Shown piece after piece: positions 21,489 to 29,959 of a stretch of 64,000 bases of DNA. How positions within the stretch are numbered: the first letter of the stretch is position 1; every line of letters starts with the position of its first letter. The stretch comes from Gammaproteobacteria bacterium (GTDB lineage: Bacteria; Pseudomonadota; Gammaproteobacteria; Ga0077536), in the NCBI GenBank assembly GCA_016209015.1, contig JACQWY010000037.1:38561-102560 (forward strand), in the 5' to 3' direction. A program made the translations under genes and the position numbers. Under the pieces are notes generated by a model. The model had not been told where the DNA came from. It ran no database searches and was given only the letters and a program-made list of their open reading frames with translations.

Positions 21489-21983
21489 ATGAGGAAAGTA
21501 CGCGCGGCCGTCCGTTTCGCCTGCCTCGCCGGTCTCCTGTCTCCGACCGCAACGCCGGCCGCCGACATCGGCCACGCCCTGCTCGCTCCCGATTCGAGCC
21601 ACGATCTCCACGATGCACGCGAGCCCGTGCGCATGCCGGCGCACATGGCCGCCCGTCAGAAGGCGAACATGCGCCACCATCTCGACATCGTGAGCACGGT
21701 CGTCGCGGCACTCGGCCGCGAGGACTATCCGGCGATCGCCGCAGCAGCTTCGGACATGGGCACGACGCCGGAGACCACCGCGATGTGCAGGCACATGGGC
21801 GCCGGGGGCCCGGCGGATTTCACGACACGCGCGCTCGCATTCCACGCGAGCGCCGATCGCCTCGCGGCGGCTTCCGGGACGCAGGACCGCTCGAAAGTTC
21901 TGGCGGCGCTCGGTGAGACACTGCAGGCGTGTACCGAATGCCATGCACGCTTCCGGCAGGAGATCGTCGCGCCGCAGCCGTGA
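21489..21983 (+). CDS. Cytochrome c'/c556-like protein
   Basis: A 164-residue exported protein with a signal peptide (cleavage near AAA or ATPAA) and a helical body. A C-terminal haem site CTECH lies in the arrangement of cytochrome c556 and c' proteins (haem motif near the end). Residue C98 (TTAMCRHM) is an additional Cys outside the motif. It starts 22 bases after fixX, so it may be the last gene of the nifV-fix operon, possibly an NO/O2-reactive or electron-carrier cytochrome. Confidence 0.7.
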   Translation: MRKVRAAVRFACLAGLLSPTATPAADIGHALLAPDSSHDLHDAREPVRMPAHMAARQKANMRHHLDIVSTVVAALGREDYPAIAAAASDMGTTPETTAMCRHMGAGGPADFTTRALAFHASADRLAAASGTQDRSKVLAALGETLQACTECHARFRQEIVAPQP

Positions 21984-22014
21984 GCGGCAGGGCCCGGTCT
22001 GGCCCAGGAGGTAG

Positions 22015-22281
22015 CGACCGGCGCTCCGCGTCTTCGAAACTCGGCTCACGCCGTCGGCCCGCGAGCTCGAGTCGATACTCGTCGCGATCGGAGACTGCGC
22101 GGCACGCTGGATCGACAAGGGGCTCGACGCTCAGGAGCTCGCTACGGATGTACTGATGTGCGACATCCCGGTGAGCCTCGACACGGAGCGCCTGCGCAGT
22201 CCCCTTCGCGGCCGCCGTGCGCCGCCCGGCCTGACTTATCCACCGGGGTCGGAGGGACTTTTTTTCCCGACGGCGCGGTCG
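22015..22281 (+). other. Possible gene remnant without a start
   Basis: A frame opens after a stop at 22012 and reads RVFETRLTPSARELESILV, then WIDKGLDAQELATDVLM, which looks protein-like. It has no early start codon and runs into the left arm of the repeat at 22233 before stopping at about 22279-22281. This could be the tail of a lost gene interrupted by the element; I do not recognise the family. Confidence 0.3.
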
Positions 22282-22360
22282 TGAAGGGAGGACGCTCGCT
22301 CCCGCCGGCGGTGAATGTCCGAGGCGCGAGGAAAGTCCCTCCGACCCCGGTGGATAAGTC
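22233..22360. repeat. MITE-like inverted-repeat element, copy 1
   Basis: A perfect 29-base inverted pair: left arm 22233-22261 (GACTTATCCACCGGGGTCGG and on to GGACTTT) and right arm 22332-22360, with about 70 bases between. Close relatives of these arms bound elements at 24465-24845 and 27261-27383. No transposase lies inside, so it is a non-autonomous element or REP-type structure. Confidence 0.85.
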
Positions 22361-22456
22361 GCGGCTCCGGTCGCGGATTTGCCGGCATGAGGGACGGCGT
22401 GTAGGCTTCCGCCCGCGTCCAAGGGCGCTCCCCGCAATTCGAAAGAGGAACTCACG

Positions 22457-23002
22457 ATGCCGTTACGCCGCCTCGCTGCCGCGACTTGTCTCACGCTTTC
22501 CGCCGCCGCCATTCCGGCCGTGGCCGCAGATCCCGCGAACACCGTATGGATGGACGTCTCGACGGGCGGTCGCGTCGTCATCGAGTTGCTGCCGGAGCGC
22601 GCGCCGGGGCACGTCGCGCGGATGAAGACGCTCGCCCGCAAGGGTTTCTACGACGGCATCGTCTTCCACCGCGTGATCGATGGCTTCATGGCCCAGACCG
22701 GCGACCCGACCGGCACCGGCCGCGGCGGCAGCGATCTGCCGGATCTCGAGGCCGAGTTCTCGGACTACAAATACAAGCGCGGCACGCTCGGCGCAGCACG
22801 CACGAACGATCCGAACAGCGCGAACTCGCAGTTCTTCATCTGCTTCACGGACGACGGCTGCAGCTTCCTCACCGGCCAGTACACGGTGTTCGGCCAGGTC
22901 GTGGAAGGCATGGAGTTCATCGACAAGGTCGCGAAGGGCGAGCCGCCCGCGCAGCCGGACAAGATCGTGAAGCTGCAGGTCGCGGCGGACGCGAAGAAGT
23001 AG
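22457..23002 (+). CDS. Periplasmic cyclophilin-type peptidyl-prolyl isomerase
   Basis: A 181-residue PPIase with a signal peptide (cleavage near AVA-ADP). The cyclophilin core shows FYDGIVFHRVIDGFMAQTGD (catalytic Arg in FHRV), NSANSQFFICFTDD and TVFGQVVEGMEFID. It catalyses prolyl isomerisation in the periplasm. A GAGGAA ribosome site precedes the ATG. Confidence 0.93.
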   Translation: MPLRRLAAATCLTLSAAAIPAVAADPANTVWMDVSTGGRVVIELLPERAPGHVARMKTLARKGFYDGIVFHRVIDGFMAQTGDPTGTGRGGSDLPDLEAEFSDYKYKRGTLGAARTNDPNSANSQFFICFTDDGCSFLTGQYTVFGQVVEGMEFIDKVAKGEPPAQPDKIVKLQVAADAKK

Positions 23003-23020
23003 GCTTGCGCTGCGGCGGCG

Positions 23021-23044
23021 TCCGAATACGCTGCGCTATTCGGA
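23021..23044. terminator. Hairpin after the cyclophilin gene
   Basis: An 8-base stem (TCCGAATA/TATTCGGA) around an eight-base loop lies between the convergent cyclophilin and CNNM genes. It is also a member of a dispersed palindrome family (compare 29804-29825 and 41314-41355). There is no T-tract. Confidence 0.45.
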
Positions 23045-23074
23045 TGCTCCTCTCCTGACCACCGGCCGGGCGCG

Positions 23075-24376
23075 TCACCCCGTGTCCCGCGGATAAATCC
23101 TCACCTGCACGATCCGCGGGCCGTTCATTTTCATGATCACCGCGTCGAAGCGCTCGAACGGGATGCGCTGCGCCTCGACCGGCAGATCGCCCAGGCGCTG
23201 CAGAACGAGGCCGGCGATCGAGCCCGCGCCCTGGTCGTCGATGTCGAGACCGAGCGCGCGTTCGAGCGTGAAGATCGGCAGGCTGCCCTTGCCGACGAGC
23301 GAGCCGTCGTCGAGCTTCTTCCAGTCGTTCTCGGCCTGCCTGAACTCGTCGCGGATCTCGCCGACGAGCGCGCCGAGCAGATTGTCGAGCGTGATGAAGC
23401 CCAGCGGCGGATCGTCGTTCCAGCCGACGACCGCGAAATGCGGCGTGCCCTGCCGGAAACGCCGGAAGAGCTCAGCGGCGGACAGGATGGGCTCGACGCG
23501 CATGACGGGGCGGACGATCGCGTCGAGATTCTCCGGCCGTCTGCCTTTCTGCAGCGCGAAGAAGATGTCCTTCAAGTGCACGACGCCGCGCACGTGACCC
23601 GCAGCATCGAGCCAGGGATAGCGGCTGAAGCGGTGCTGCGCCATGCGTTCGAGATTGACGTCGAGCGGGTCCGCCGCCGACAGCGGCACCGCCTCGTGGA
23701 AAGGCCGCATGAGGTCGCCGACTTCGAGCGCCCGGAAGTCGAGCGCATGTGCGAGCACGCGCCATTCGTCGGCCGTGAAATCCGCATCCGCGCGCGACGA
23801 GCGCAGGATGAGCTTGAGCTCGTCGGCGGAATAATGACTGTCGTGCTTGTGCGCGACGTCGAGTCCGACGAGACGCAACACGCGGTTCGAGCTCGAATTC
23901 AGGATCCAGATCGCCGGATACATCAGCCAGTAGAACGCGAAGAGCGGCGCGGCCGTCCACAGCCCGACCCGCTCCGTGAGCCTTATCGCCATCGACTTCG
24001 GCGCGAGCTCGCCGACGACGATGTGCAGGTAGGAGATTATGAAGAACGCGGTGGAGAACGCGATCGCGTGCACGATCTCCGGTTTCACGATGCCGAGGCG
24101 CGCGAGCAGCGGTTCGAGCAGATCCGCGAACGCCGGCTCGCCGATCCAGCCGAGACCGAGTGACGCGAGCGTGATGCCGAGCTGACAGGCCGAGAGATAC
24201 GCGTCGAGCTGACGGTGCACCTTCTGCAGGATCCGTCCGCGCCAGCCGTGCTTGCGTGCGATGGCCTTCACCCGCGTCTGACGCAGCTTCACGAGCCCGA
24301 ATTCCGCGGCGACGAAGAAGCCGTTCAGGAGCACGAGCGCGACGGCGACGATCATGTAGAAGAGATTGCTGGCCAT
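23075..24376 (-). CDS. CNNM/CorC-type membrane protein (DUF21-CBS-CorC_HlyC)
   Basis: A 433-residue integral membrane protein. An N-terminal DUF21 domain holds several helices (VALVLLNGFFVAAEFGLVKL, LSACQLGITLASLGLGW, HIVVGELAPKSMAI). A CBS pair spans about residues 195-320 and a transporter-associated domain the C-terminal 80 residues. Homologues are implicated in Mg2+/Co2+ export; the old name haemolysin is misleading. The ATG at 24376 gives MASNLFYMIVAVAL. Confidence 0.9.
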   Translation of the reverse strand: MASNLFYMIVAVALVLLNGFFVAAEFGLVKLRQTRVKAIARKHGWRGRILQKVHRQLDAYLSACQLGITLASLGLGWIGEPAFADLLEPLLARLGIVKPEIVHAIAFSTAFFIISYLHIVVGELAPKSMAIRLTERVGLWTAAPLFAFYWLMYPAIWILNSSSNRVLRLVGLDVAHKHDSHYSADELKLILRSSRADADFTADEWRVLAHALDFRALEVGDLMRPFHEAVPLSAADPLDVNLERMAQHRFSRYPWLDAAGHVRGVVHLKDIFFALQKGRRPENLDAIVRPVMRVEPILSAAELFRRFRQGTPHFAVVGWNDDPPLGFITLDNLLGALVGEIRDEFRQAENDWKKLDDGSLVGKGSLPIFTLERALGLDIDDQGAGSIAGLVLQRLGDLPVEAQRIPFERFDAVIMKMNGPRIVQVRIYPRDTG

Positions 24377-24464
24377 GGTGGAAGAAATGCGCGATTTCCT
24401 GGGGGCAGACACGCATTTTGCCCGAGGCGGACGGGCTTGTCCCGACGCCGCCCCATCCACGCCC

Positions 24465-24845
24465 GACTTATGCACAGGGGTCGGAGGGACTTTTTTTCGC
24501 CAGATGTAAAGCCGGGCGGTGTACCGCACATTGCATGTGGTCAATAGAAAGGCATCTTCTCCAAACTGCGGGGGCGGTCGATCAGCACGCCGCGGAGCCC
24601 AGCTACCACGCGTCGCCCTCGCGCAGGCGAGGGCCCAGTCGTTCCGCCTCGGCGCGCAATTCGAACCCCGCGTCCAACGCCGGCGCTCGGCATCACCGCG
24701 TGAGATGACGGGATCCATGGCCCGAGGTTCACTGCTCGTGCCGCAGGCCACCGGCCACGCCCTGGTCTGCACGAGGGCGACAGGGATCAGCCACGGTCTG
24801 GAGAAGAACCGACAAAAAGTCCCTCCGACCCCTGTGGATAAGTTC
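24465..24845. repeat. MITE-like inverted-repeat element, copy 2
   Basis: The left arm 24465-24495 (GACTTATGCACAGGGGTCGG, then GGACTTTTT) and right arm 24814-24844 are inverted copies with a single mismatch. The 320-base interior contains a member of another repeat family (24612-24641). The right arm reaches into the 3' end of the hydrolase pseudogene. The outer TTATGCACA and TTATCCACA match the DnaA-box consensus. Confidence 0.8.
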
Positions 24846-25736
24846 TGCTGCCGTTTCCTGCTGGCTCAGATAGCGTCCGAGGAACGTCCCGACGCGCCGC
24901 TCGTACTCGCCGGGCGCAAAGGCGTGCAGATCGACGTGCGCCGCGCCCTCCACGACCCAGAGATCCTTCGGCACGACGGCGGCGTCGAACAGGCGTCGCG
25001 CTTCCGGCAGCGTCGTGTGGCGATCCGCGGCGCCGGCGACGAGCAGCAGCGGTGCGTTCAGCGAGCGCAGATGATCGGCCGGGCGCAGCTCCCCGACGCC
25101 GATGCCGAGGCGCAGGCGAAGCTGGGTGAGCAGCAGCGGCGTCGCGAGCCGGACGACGGAGCCGAGATGCAGAGCGAAGCGGTCGGCCACGGCCTCGGTG
25201 ATCGTCGGGTACATGGATTCGGGCACGACCGCTGCGACGGCCGGGCGCCGACTCGCGAGCAATTCACGCCGCGCCGCGCGAGACCCCGCTCATCCCGACA
25301 CGCTCGCCGGGCAGTTCACGCCGTAACCACGTTAGCGCCGGCGCCACCCCGGCCGCTTCGCGCACCCCGAACGTGATCCGCTCGCCGCGGCTCTCGCCGT
25401 GGGCCTGGAGACCGACGAGCAGCACGGCGCAGCCCGCCGCAGGGAGAAAGCGCGCCCGGCCGAGCATCGCCCGCCGATCGCTGCGCACGCCGTGGAGCAG
25501 CCGCACCGCACCCTGCCCCACCGTGCCCGGCGCGAATCAGCCCGCGATCGTGCCGCCCGCGGCGGTCTGCATGCTGACCGGGTTTGCAACGAGCTCCGCG
25601 GGTGGCGCACCGAACTTCGCCGGCACCGAACTTCGCCGGCACCGAACTTCGCCGGCACCGAACGCGGCGACGGCGATCGTCAGCACGATCGTGAAGGTGA
25701 TGATGCCGAACCGCCGCCGGGTGAGGATCCCCGTGC
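24846..25736 (-). pseudogene. Alpha/beta-hydrolase pseudogene
   Basis: Reading right to left: an N-terminal membrane helix (RRRFGIITFTIVLTIAVAAF near 25730), then a 16-base tandem repeat, then ELVANPVSMQTAAGGTIAG interrupted by TGA at 25537-25539 where homologues would have Trp. The frame continues VRLLHGVRSDRRAMLGRARF to the GVSRG nucleophile elbow, and a frameshift near 25262 leads into AAVVPESMYPTITEAVADRF and VVEGAAHVDLHAF (catalytic His). The 3' end runs into repeat copy 2. The gene is broken by at least a nonsense codon and a frameshift. Confidence 0.8.
25608..25663. repeat. 16-base tandem repeat, 3.5 copies
   Basis: The unit CACCGAACTTCGCCGG occurs three times in a row, plus eight bases of a fourth. 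It lies in the N-terminal part of the hydrolase pseudogene. Sixteen is not a multiple of three, so copy-number changes here shift the frame. Confidence 0.95.
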
Positions 25737-25749
25737 GAAGTATCGAGTA

Positions 25750-27159
25750 TCAGGAGGCCGTGAATTGTGCGCAGGCCCGGAATCGAGGACCCGCCCAGCG
25801 AATCGCTTGCACGCGCAGGACGTCGGCGGCGGCGGCGGCGGGCCCACAGTAGGCGTCCTTGAAAGAGCCGCGTGAGCATGCGGGCCGTGCACCGCGAGCG
25901 CTCAGATAGTCTGCATTGCTCTTCATGCCGTTCTGTTCAGCGTAATCGATGGCCCCGAACCCCTTGCCGTCGACAGCGTCCAGCTTCGCGCCGTGCTCGA
26001 GGAGCAGCGCGAGAATATCCGTACCTGCGTGCTGGGCGGCATGCATCAACGGCGTTCTGCCCGGGTGCACGATGAAGTACGAACACTGGATCTCGCTCAG
26101 TGCCTCGGCACTCTTGTATTCGTGATTGGGATCGGCGCCCCGGCCGAGCAGGAATTCGACCGCGGCTTTGTCGTCTTTCTCTATGGCGTAGTACAGCGCC
26201 GTCTTGCCGAATCCGTTTTGATGATTGACGTCGGCACCGGCGGCGAGCAGCGCGCTCATGTCGCCGGGATCGTCCAGGGCGAAGAAGAGCGGGGTCTCGT
26301 CCTCTCGTTCATCCGGCTGCCACCCCGCGAGCAGCGCATCGACGATTTCACGAGATTTGTGTTCGAGCAGAGCGACCTTGAGTGCAGCTGCGCGCTCGGA
26401 TGCAGCCGCCTTGGCTATCGCCGCGTCGAGATCGTCGGGCCGGGTCTCCGCAACAAGGACGGCTTTAGCGAGCGGCGGCATTGCCCACCAGGGAGGCTCG
26501 GCGCCTTCCGGTGCGGAGAACGAACCCGCGGCGCGAGTCCGGACAATGTCGACGACCTGCCGAGCCGCGGTATCCGCGACGCGTTCGGAGAAGCCGAAGC
26601 GTGCCTTGAAATGAGCCTGCAGTTGAGGCCGGATTTGCTCTTCCGTGGCCAGGAACTCATGCGCCAGACGGAAGTTCGACGGACTCCTGTGCGACCAGGC
26701 GGAGAAGTAGGTGTCCCAGTCCTCGCGCAGCCCTGTACCGGGGCTTTGCACACCAGGGGCGAGCCCGGCTCCCAGCAATGCGAACCTGTAGTATCGGTCC
26801 CATGCGTAGACTATCGACCCGCTGCATTCGGACGATTGCTCCTCGCTGCGTATGGCCTCGGCGAGTCGCAGATACGGCTGTACGAACGGCAGCGAGCGGA
26901 TGCCCCCCTCGCAGTCGAAGTCAATGGTGACGGGTGAGCCATGACCGGAACCGAGGTCTATAGCGCCGACGCCGAAGACGGCGAAGGGGTCGGCCTTCAT
27001 TTCCTCGCAAGTGACGACGTTGTCGGCATAGGGCCCGGAAGGCGTCTCGGGTTCAGTCACTGTCGCCTCGTCTTCGGCAAGGCTGCCGAGGCTCCAGCAG
27101 CAGCAACACAAGAGCAGGCCGGACAACAGCCGGCGACGCCGTTTCACGGTACCAATCAT
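25750..27159 (-). CDS. Exported ankyrin-repeat protein
   Basis: A 469-residue protein. ATG at 27159 gives KRRRRLLSGLLLCCCCWSLG, a signal sequence with a four-Cys run that could be a lipobox region. The middle 250 residues are unrecognised. From about residue 310 there are three to four ankyrin repeats (DETPLFFALDDPGDMSALL, GKTALYYAIEKDDKAAVEFL, GRTPLMHAAQHAGTDILALL). The stop is only 14 bases from the pseudogene start. A GGAAGAG site lies about 12 bases upstream. It probably mediates protein contacts in the periplasm; the partner is unknown. Confidence 0.75.
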   Translation of the reverse strand: MIGTVKRRRRLLSGLLLCCCCWSLGSLAEDEATVTEPETPSGPYADNVVTCEEMKADPFAVFGVGAIDLGSGHGSPVTIDFDCEGGIRSLPFVQPYLRLAEAIRSEEQSSECSGSIVYAWDRYYRFALLGAGLAPGVQSPGTGLREDWDTYFSAWSHRSPSNFRLAHEFLATEEQIRPQLQAHFKARFGFSERVADTAARQVVDIVRTRAAGSFSAPEGAEPPWWAMPPLAKAVLVAETRPDDLDAAIAKAAASERAAALKVALLEHKSREIVDALLAGWQPDEREDETPLFFALDDPGDMSALLAAGADVNHQNGFGKTALYYAIEKDDKAAVEFLLGRGADPNHEYKSAEALSEIQCSYFIVHPGRTPLMHAAQHAGTDILALLLEHGAKLDAVDGKGFGAIDYAEQNGMKSNADYLSARGARPACSRGSFKDAYCGPAAAAADVLRVQAIRWAGPRFRACAQFTAS

Positions 27160-27260
27160 TGGTGCGGGTCTCTTCCTGTGACAACCGGGGATGTAGCGCG
27201 ATGTGCGCCACCATAGCTTGCAGCCCGGGCGCGCGCCAGATCCGGAAATCTCAGCTCCAC

Positions 27261-27383
27261 ACAGGGGTCTATCCACAGGGGTCGGAGGGACTTTTCATTG
27301 ACCGGATGTAAAGGCCAGGACGGCGCCACGGTTTACATCTGGCCAAAAGAAAGTCCCTCCGACCCCTGTGGATAGACCCCTGT
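27261..27383. repeat. MITE-like inverted-repeat element, copy 3
   Basis: Perfect 34-base inverted arms at 27261-27294 and 27350-27383, each holding two tandem ACAGGGGTC units. The 55-base interior is itself partly palindromic (GGATGTAAAGGCC against GGTTTACATCTGGCC). It lies between the ankyrin gene and the DUF4142 gene, with TGTGGATAA just outside the right arm. Confidence 0.85.
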
Positions 27384-27392
27384 GGATAAGCG

Positions 27393-27989
27393 CTAGCGCG
27401 CTGTGGCGGCCTGAATCTGCTGCGCCGCTTCGAGGGGCATCAGCACGGCCGGCGACGTCTGGCGGGAGTACGCGAGCAACTTGTCGTTCTGGCCCGTCGA
27501 GAGTTCCCGGAACAGCAGGTTCGCGGCTTTCTGAGGGTCCGTAATCTCCGTCGCGACATACTCGCGATCCGGATCTTCGTGCTTCTCGACGGCTTTCCGC
27601 GCGGTGCCGTGCTCCTTGTCCGCGGGCGCCGGACGTTCGAGCTTCAGATCGTCGCGGATTGCCGCGAGCTGGCCGTTCGCGCGCGTGTGGTCCTCGATCA
27701 TCATCGCGGCGAACTTACCGACGCTCTCGTCCTGCGTGCGCTGCTGCGCGCGCTTCGCGAGCTCGGACATCAGCACGCCGGCGAGCGGCGCGTCGGAGGG
27801 GTCGCAACGCGCCTCGAGCAACGCTTTCTGCCGTGCCATCACGCCGGCCTTCGCGGCTTCGTCGATCGCGCGCATGACGTCGAAGGGCACGGTCGGCAGC
27901 GGCCGGTACGTCGCATCGGGCGAAGGGGATCCGCGCCTGCGAGCGCCGCGACGAGACCGAGGGACGGCATTACCGGTTTCGATTTCATC
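27393..27989 (-). pseudogene. DUF4142 protein gene with broken reading frame
   Basis: A DUF4142 domain is readable from DATYRPLPTVPFDVMRAID to the end (about 175 residues, with MIEDHTRANGQLAAIRD). DUF4142 proteins are small exported helical proteins. The expected signal peptide (MKSKPVMPSLGLVAALAGA, ATG at 27989) is in a different frame, and joining them needs a one-base insertion near 27925. Either the gene is a recent pseudogene, the sequence has an indel error, or translation starts internally (for example at MRAIDEAAKAG). Confidence 0.6.
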
Positions 27990-28242
27990 GCGGGCCCCTT
28001 TGGAACGTCGCCGGACTCTGCGGCCCGGTGGCGGGTCCGGTTCGTCGGACAGGCGCGCGAGCCCGTGTCGGGCGCCGGCGGACAGCGCGCCGCCAGCGCA
28101 GACGAAACAGGGCATATTTCGCAGCGCGCGGCACGCGCCCTTTGCGACACTCCGGGCGCACGCCGCTGCGCGTCGCACCCGTCCGGAGGTGGGCGGGTCA
28201 GGGATTCAATGCATTCGAACGACTCGAAGAAAGGACATAGCC

Positions 28243-28896
28243 ATGTGCAAATCGAAGAGGATCGGCTTCCTCGCCGGCGCGCTGCTCGCCGCGGGCGTCA
28301 TCCAGCAGGCGGACGCCGCGAGCTACACCGCCGTCGCGACCGGCAGTCAGACACCCCTCCTGGCGCCGAGCAGCGCGACCGTGACGAACGGTGATTTCCA
28401 GATCGGCCCGAATCCGGGGGCGAGCACGACGGGCGACGGCTGGGATGAATGGACGACCTGGTCGTTCGACTTCAATGCCGCCGGCGGCTATCCCGTTCTC
28501 GGCTTCGGCGCGCCGCTCATTTCCGCGACGCTCACGCTGTCGCTGCGCACGCCCTGGTTCCCCGGCCCGCCGACGGACGTCGTGACGCCGAACGGCGGCG
28601 GTTTCAACGGCATCGTCATCCCGACGTTCATCACCGCGGCCGATCCGGGCGGCAACTACGGCACGGGCACGATGAGCTTCGAGCTGCTGAACCGCGATTC
28701 GACCTACACGTCGGACAGTCTCCTGAGCTTCCTGAACCTCCACGAAGGCCTGTTACCGATGATCTACGGCGACGACGCCATTGTGTACCACGCGACGCTC
28801 GAGCTCTCGACGGATCCCTTGCCGCTGCCGGGCGCGGTCTGGCTGCTCGCCGCACCGCTCGCCGCGATCGCGCGACGCAAACGGCCCGCCGCGTGA
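28243..28896 (+). CDS. VPLPA-CTERM-type exported protein
   Basis: A 217-residue secreted protein with signal peptide (cleavage near ADA-ASY). The beta-rich body is unrecognised (GDGWDEWTTWSFDF, TLSLRTPWFPGPP). The C-terminus is PLPLPGAVWLLAAPLAAIAR and then RKRPAA: the Pro-Leu-Pro motif, hydrophobic helix and Arg-rich tail of PEP-CTERM/VPLPA sorting signals processed by exosortase. GAAAGGAC precedes the ATG. A second such protein lies at 38762. Confidence 0.75.
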   Translation: MCKSKRIGFLAGALLAAGVIQQADAASYTAVATGSQTPLLAPSSATVTNGDFQIGPNPGASTTGDGWDEWTTWSFDFNAAGGYPVLGFGAPLISATLTLSLRTPWFPGPPTDVVTPNGGGFNGIVIPTFITAADPGGNYGTGTMSFELLNRDSTYTSDSLLSFLNLHEGLLPMIYGDDAIVYHATLELSTDPLPLPGAVWLLAAPLAAIARRKRPAA

Positions 28897-28972
28897 CTTC
28901 CAGCGGCGCGGATCGCGAGATCCGCGCCGCCCCGGGCTTCATCCGCGCCGCGTGCTGTGGCATCTTCCCGCC

Positions 28973-29632
28973 ATGCGCTGCGACGATCTCCTGAAGCACC
29001 ACATCACCGCCCGCCTCACGGCGTTCGAGCGCCAGCACGCGATCGCGGAAGGCGCGCGCGCCGCCGCCGTCGCGGTGACGGTCACCGACGAAGGCCACGG
29101 CGCGGCGCTGCCGGGCATGCCGCAGTACGCGCGATGGCAGGCGAACGCAGCGCTCGTCCTCACGCGCCGCTCGATGCGGCTCGCGAATCACGCGGGCCAG
29201 TGGGCGCTGCCCGGCGGGCGCATCGATCCCGGCGAGACGCCGGAGGACACCGCGCTGCGCGAGCTCGAGGAAGAGGTCGGACTCTCGCTCGGCCACGACG
29301 CCATCCTCGGCCGGCTCGACGATTTCGTGACGCGCTCGGGCTTCATCATGACGCCGGTCGTAATCTGGGCGGGCCCGCATCCCGAGTTCCATCCGAACGA
29401 GCACGAGGTCGAATCCGTGCATCGCATCGCGGTCACGGAATTCATGCGCGAGGATGCGCCGCTGCTCGACGACGGTCCGGAGCCCGGCCGCCCGGTGCTG
29501 CGCATGCCGGTCGGCTCCGACTGGATCGCGGCCCCCACTGCCGCAATCCTCTATCAGTTCAGCGAGGTATGTCTGCGCGGCCGCCGCACGCGCGTCGCCC
29601 ATTTCGATCAGCCGGCGTTCGCGTGGCGATGA
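28973..29632 (+). CDS. NUDIX hydrolase
   Basis: A 219-residue pyrophosphohydrolase with an intact Nudix box GGRIDPGETPEDTALRELEE followed by EVGL. The overall length and the DDFVTRSGFIMTPVVIW and RMPVGSDWIAAPTAAIL segments resemble CoA pyrophosphatase-type Nudix proteins, but the substrate cannot be fixed from sequence. There is no clear ribosome site before the ATG at 28973. Confidence 0.85.
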   Translation: MRCDDLLKHHITARLTAFERQHAIAEGARAAAVAVTVTDEGHGAALPGMPQYARWQANAALVLTRRSMRLANHAGQWALPGGRIDPGETPEDTALRELEEEVGLSLGHDAILGRLDDFVTRSGFIMTPVVIWAGPHPEFHPNEHEVESVHRIAVTEFMREDAPLLDDGPEPGRPVLRMPVGSDWIAAPTAAILYQFSEVCLRGRRTRVAHFDQPAFAWR

Positions 29633-29634
29633 GA

Positions 29635-29722
29635 AATTACGGGGACACGACACTCAATTCGGTTCCGAAATGCTCATCCGCCCCGGCGGCTTGCGGCAAT
29701 TGAGTGTCGTGTCCCCGTAATT
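29635..29722. repeat. 88-base inverted-repeat element
   Basis: Perfect 25-base arms (AATTACGGGGACACGACACT, then CAATT, at 29635-29659; inverse at 29698-29722) enclose 38 bases. It begins two bases after the NUDIX stop. The GGGGACAC/AATT theme recurs at about 57747, and similar GGGGTC palindromes occur at 52222. It could fold as a strong terminator hairpin for the NUDIX transcript. Confidence 0.85.
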
Positions 29723-29933
29723 CTCCGTAGGACCGATCAGCCGCAGGCGTAATCGGACGCTCGCGATCCTGCGAACCGGCGCGTCGCCGCGGGTCGAGCG
29801 AACGTCCGATTACGCTGCGCTAATCAATGCACCTACCGCCTGCGAACGCGAAGACCGCGATCGATGCGCCTCCTTCGGCGGCGCATCCTATGACGAAGCT
29901 CCGTAGGACCGATCAGTCGCAGGCGTAATCGGA
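29723..29933. repeat. Two direct 35-base repeats
   Basis: CTCCGTAGGACCGATCAGCC and the following 15 bases (29723-29757) recur at 29899-29933 with one mismatch. Between them is a palindrome-family copy GTCCGATTACGCTGCGCTAA (29804-). No gene is seen between the NUDIX stop and hyuB. Confidence 0.8.
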
Positions 29934-29959
29934 ATGGACCTGCGAGTCTCTGCGTGATC

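Noticed and set aside
25608..25663. Short tandem repeats as a CRISPR array
   Set aside because: Units are 16 bases with no spacers and no cas genes nearby.
24465..27390. A replication origin based on the DnaA-like boxes
   Set aside because: Boxes are confined to repeat tips, with no AT-rich unwinding region and no dnaA or dnaN nearby.
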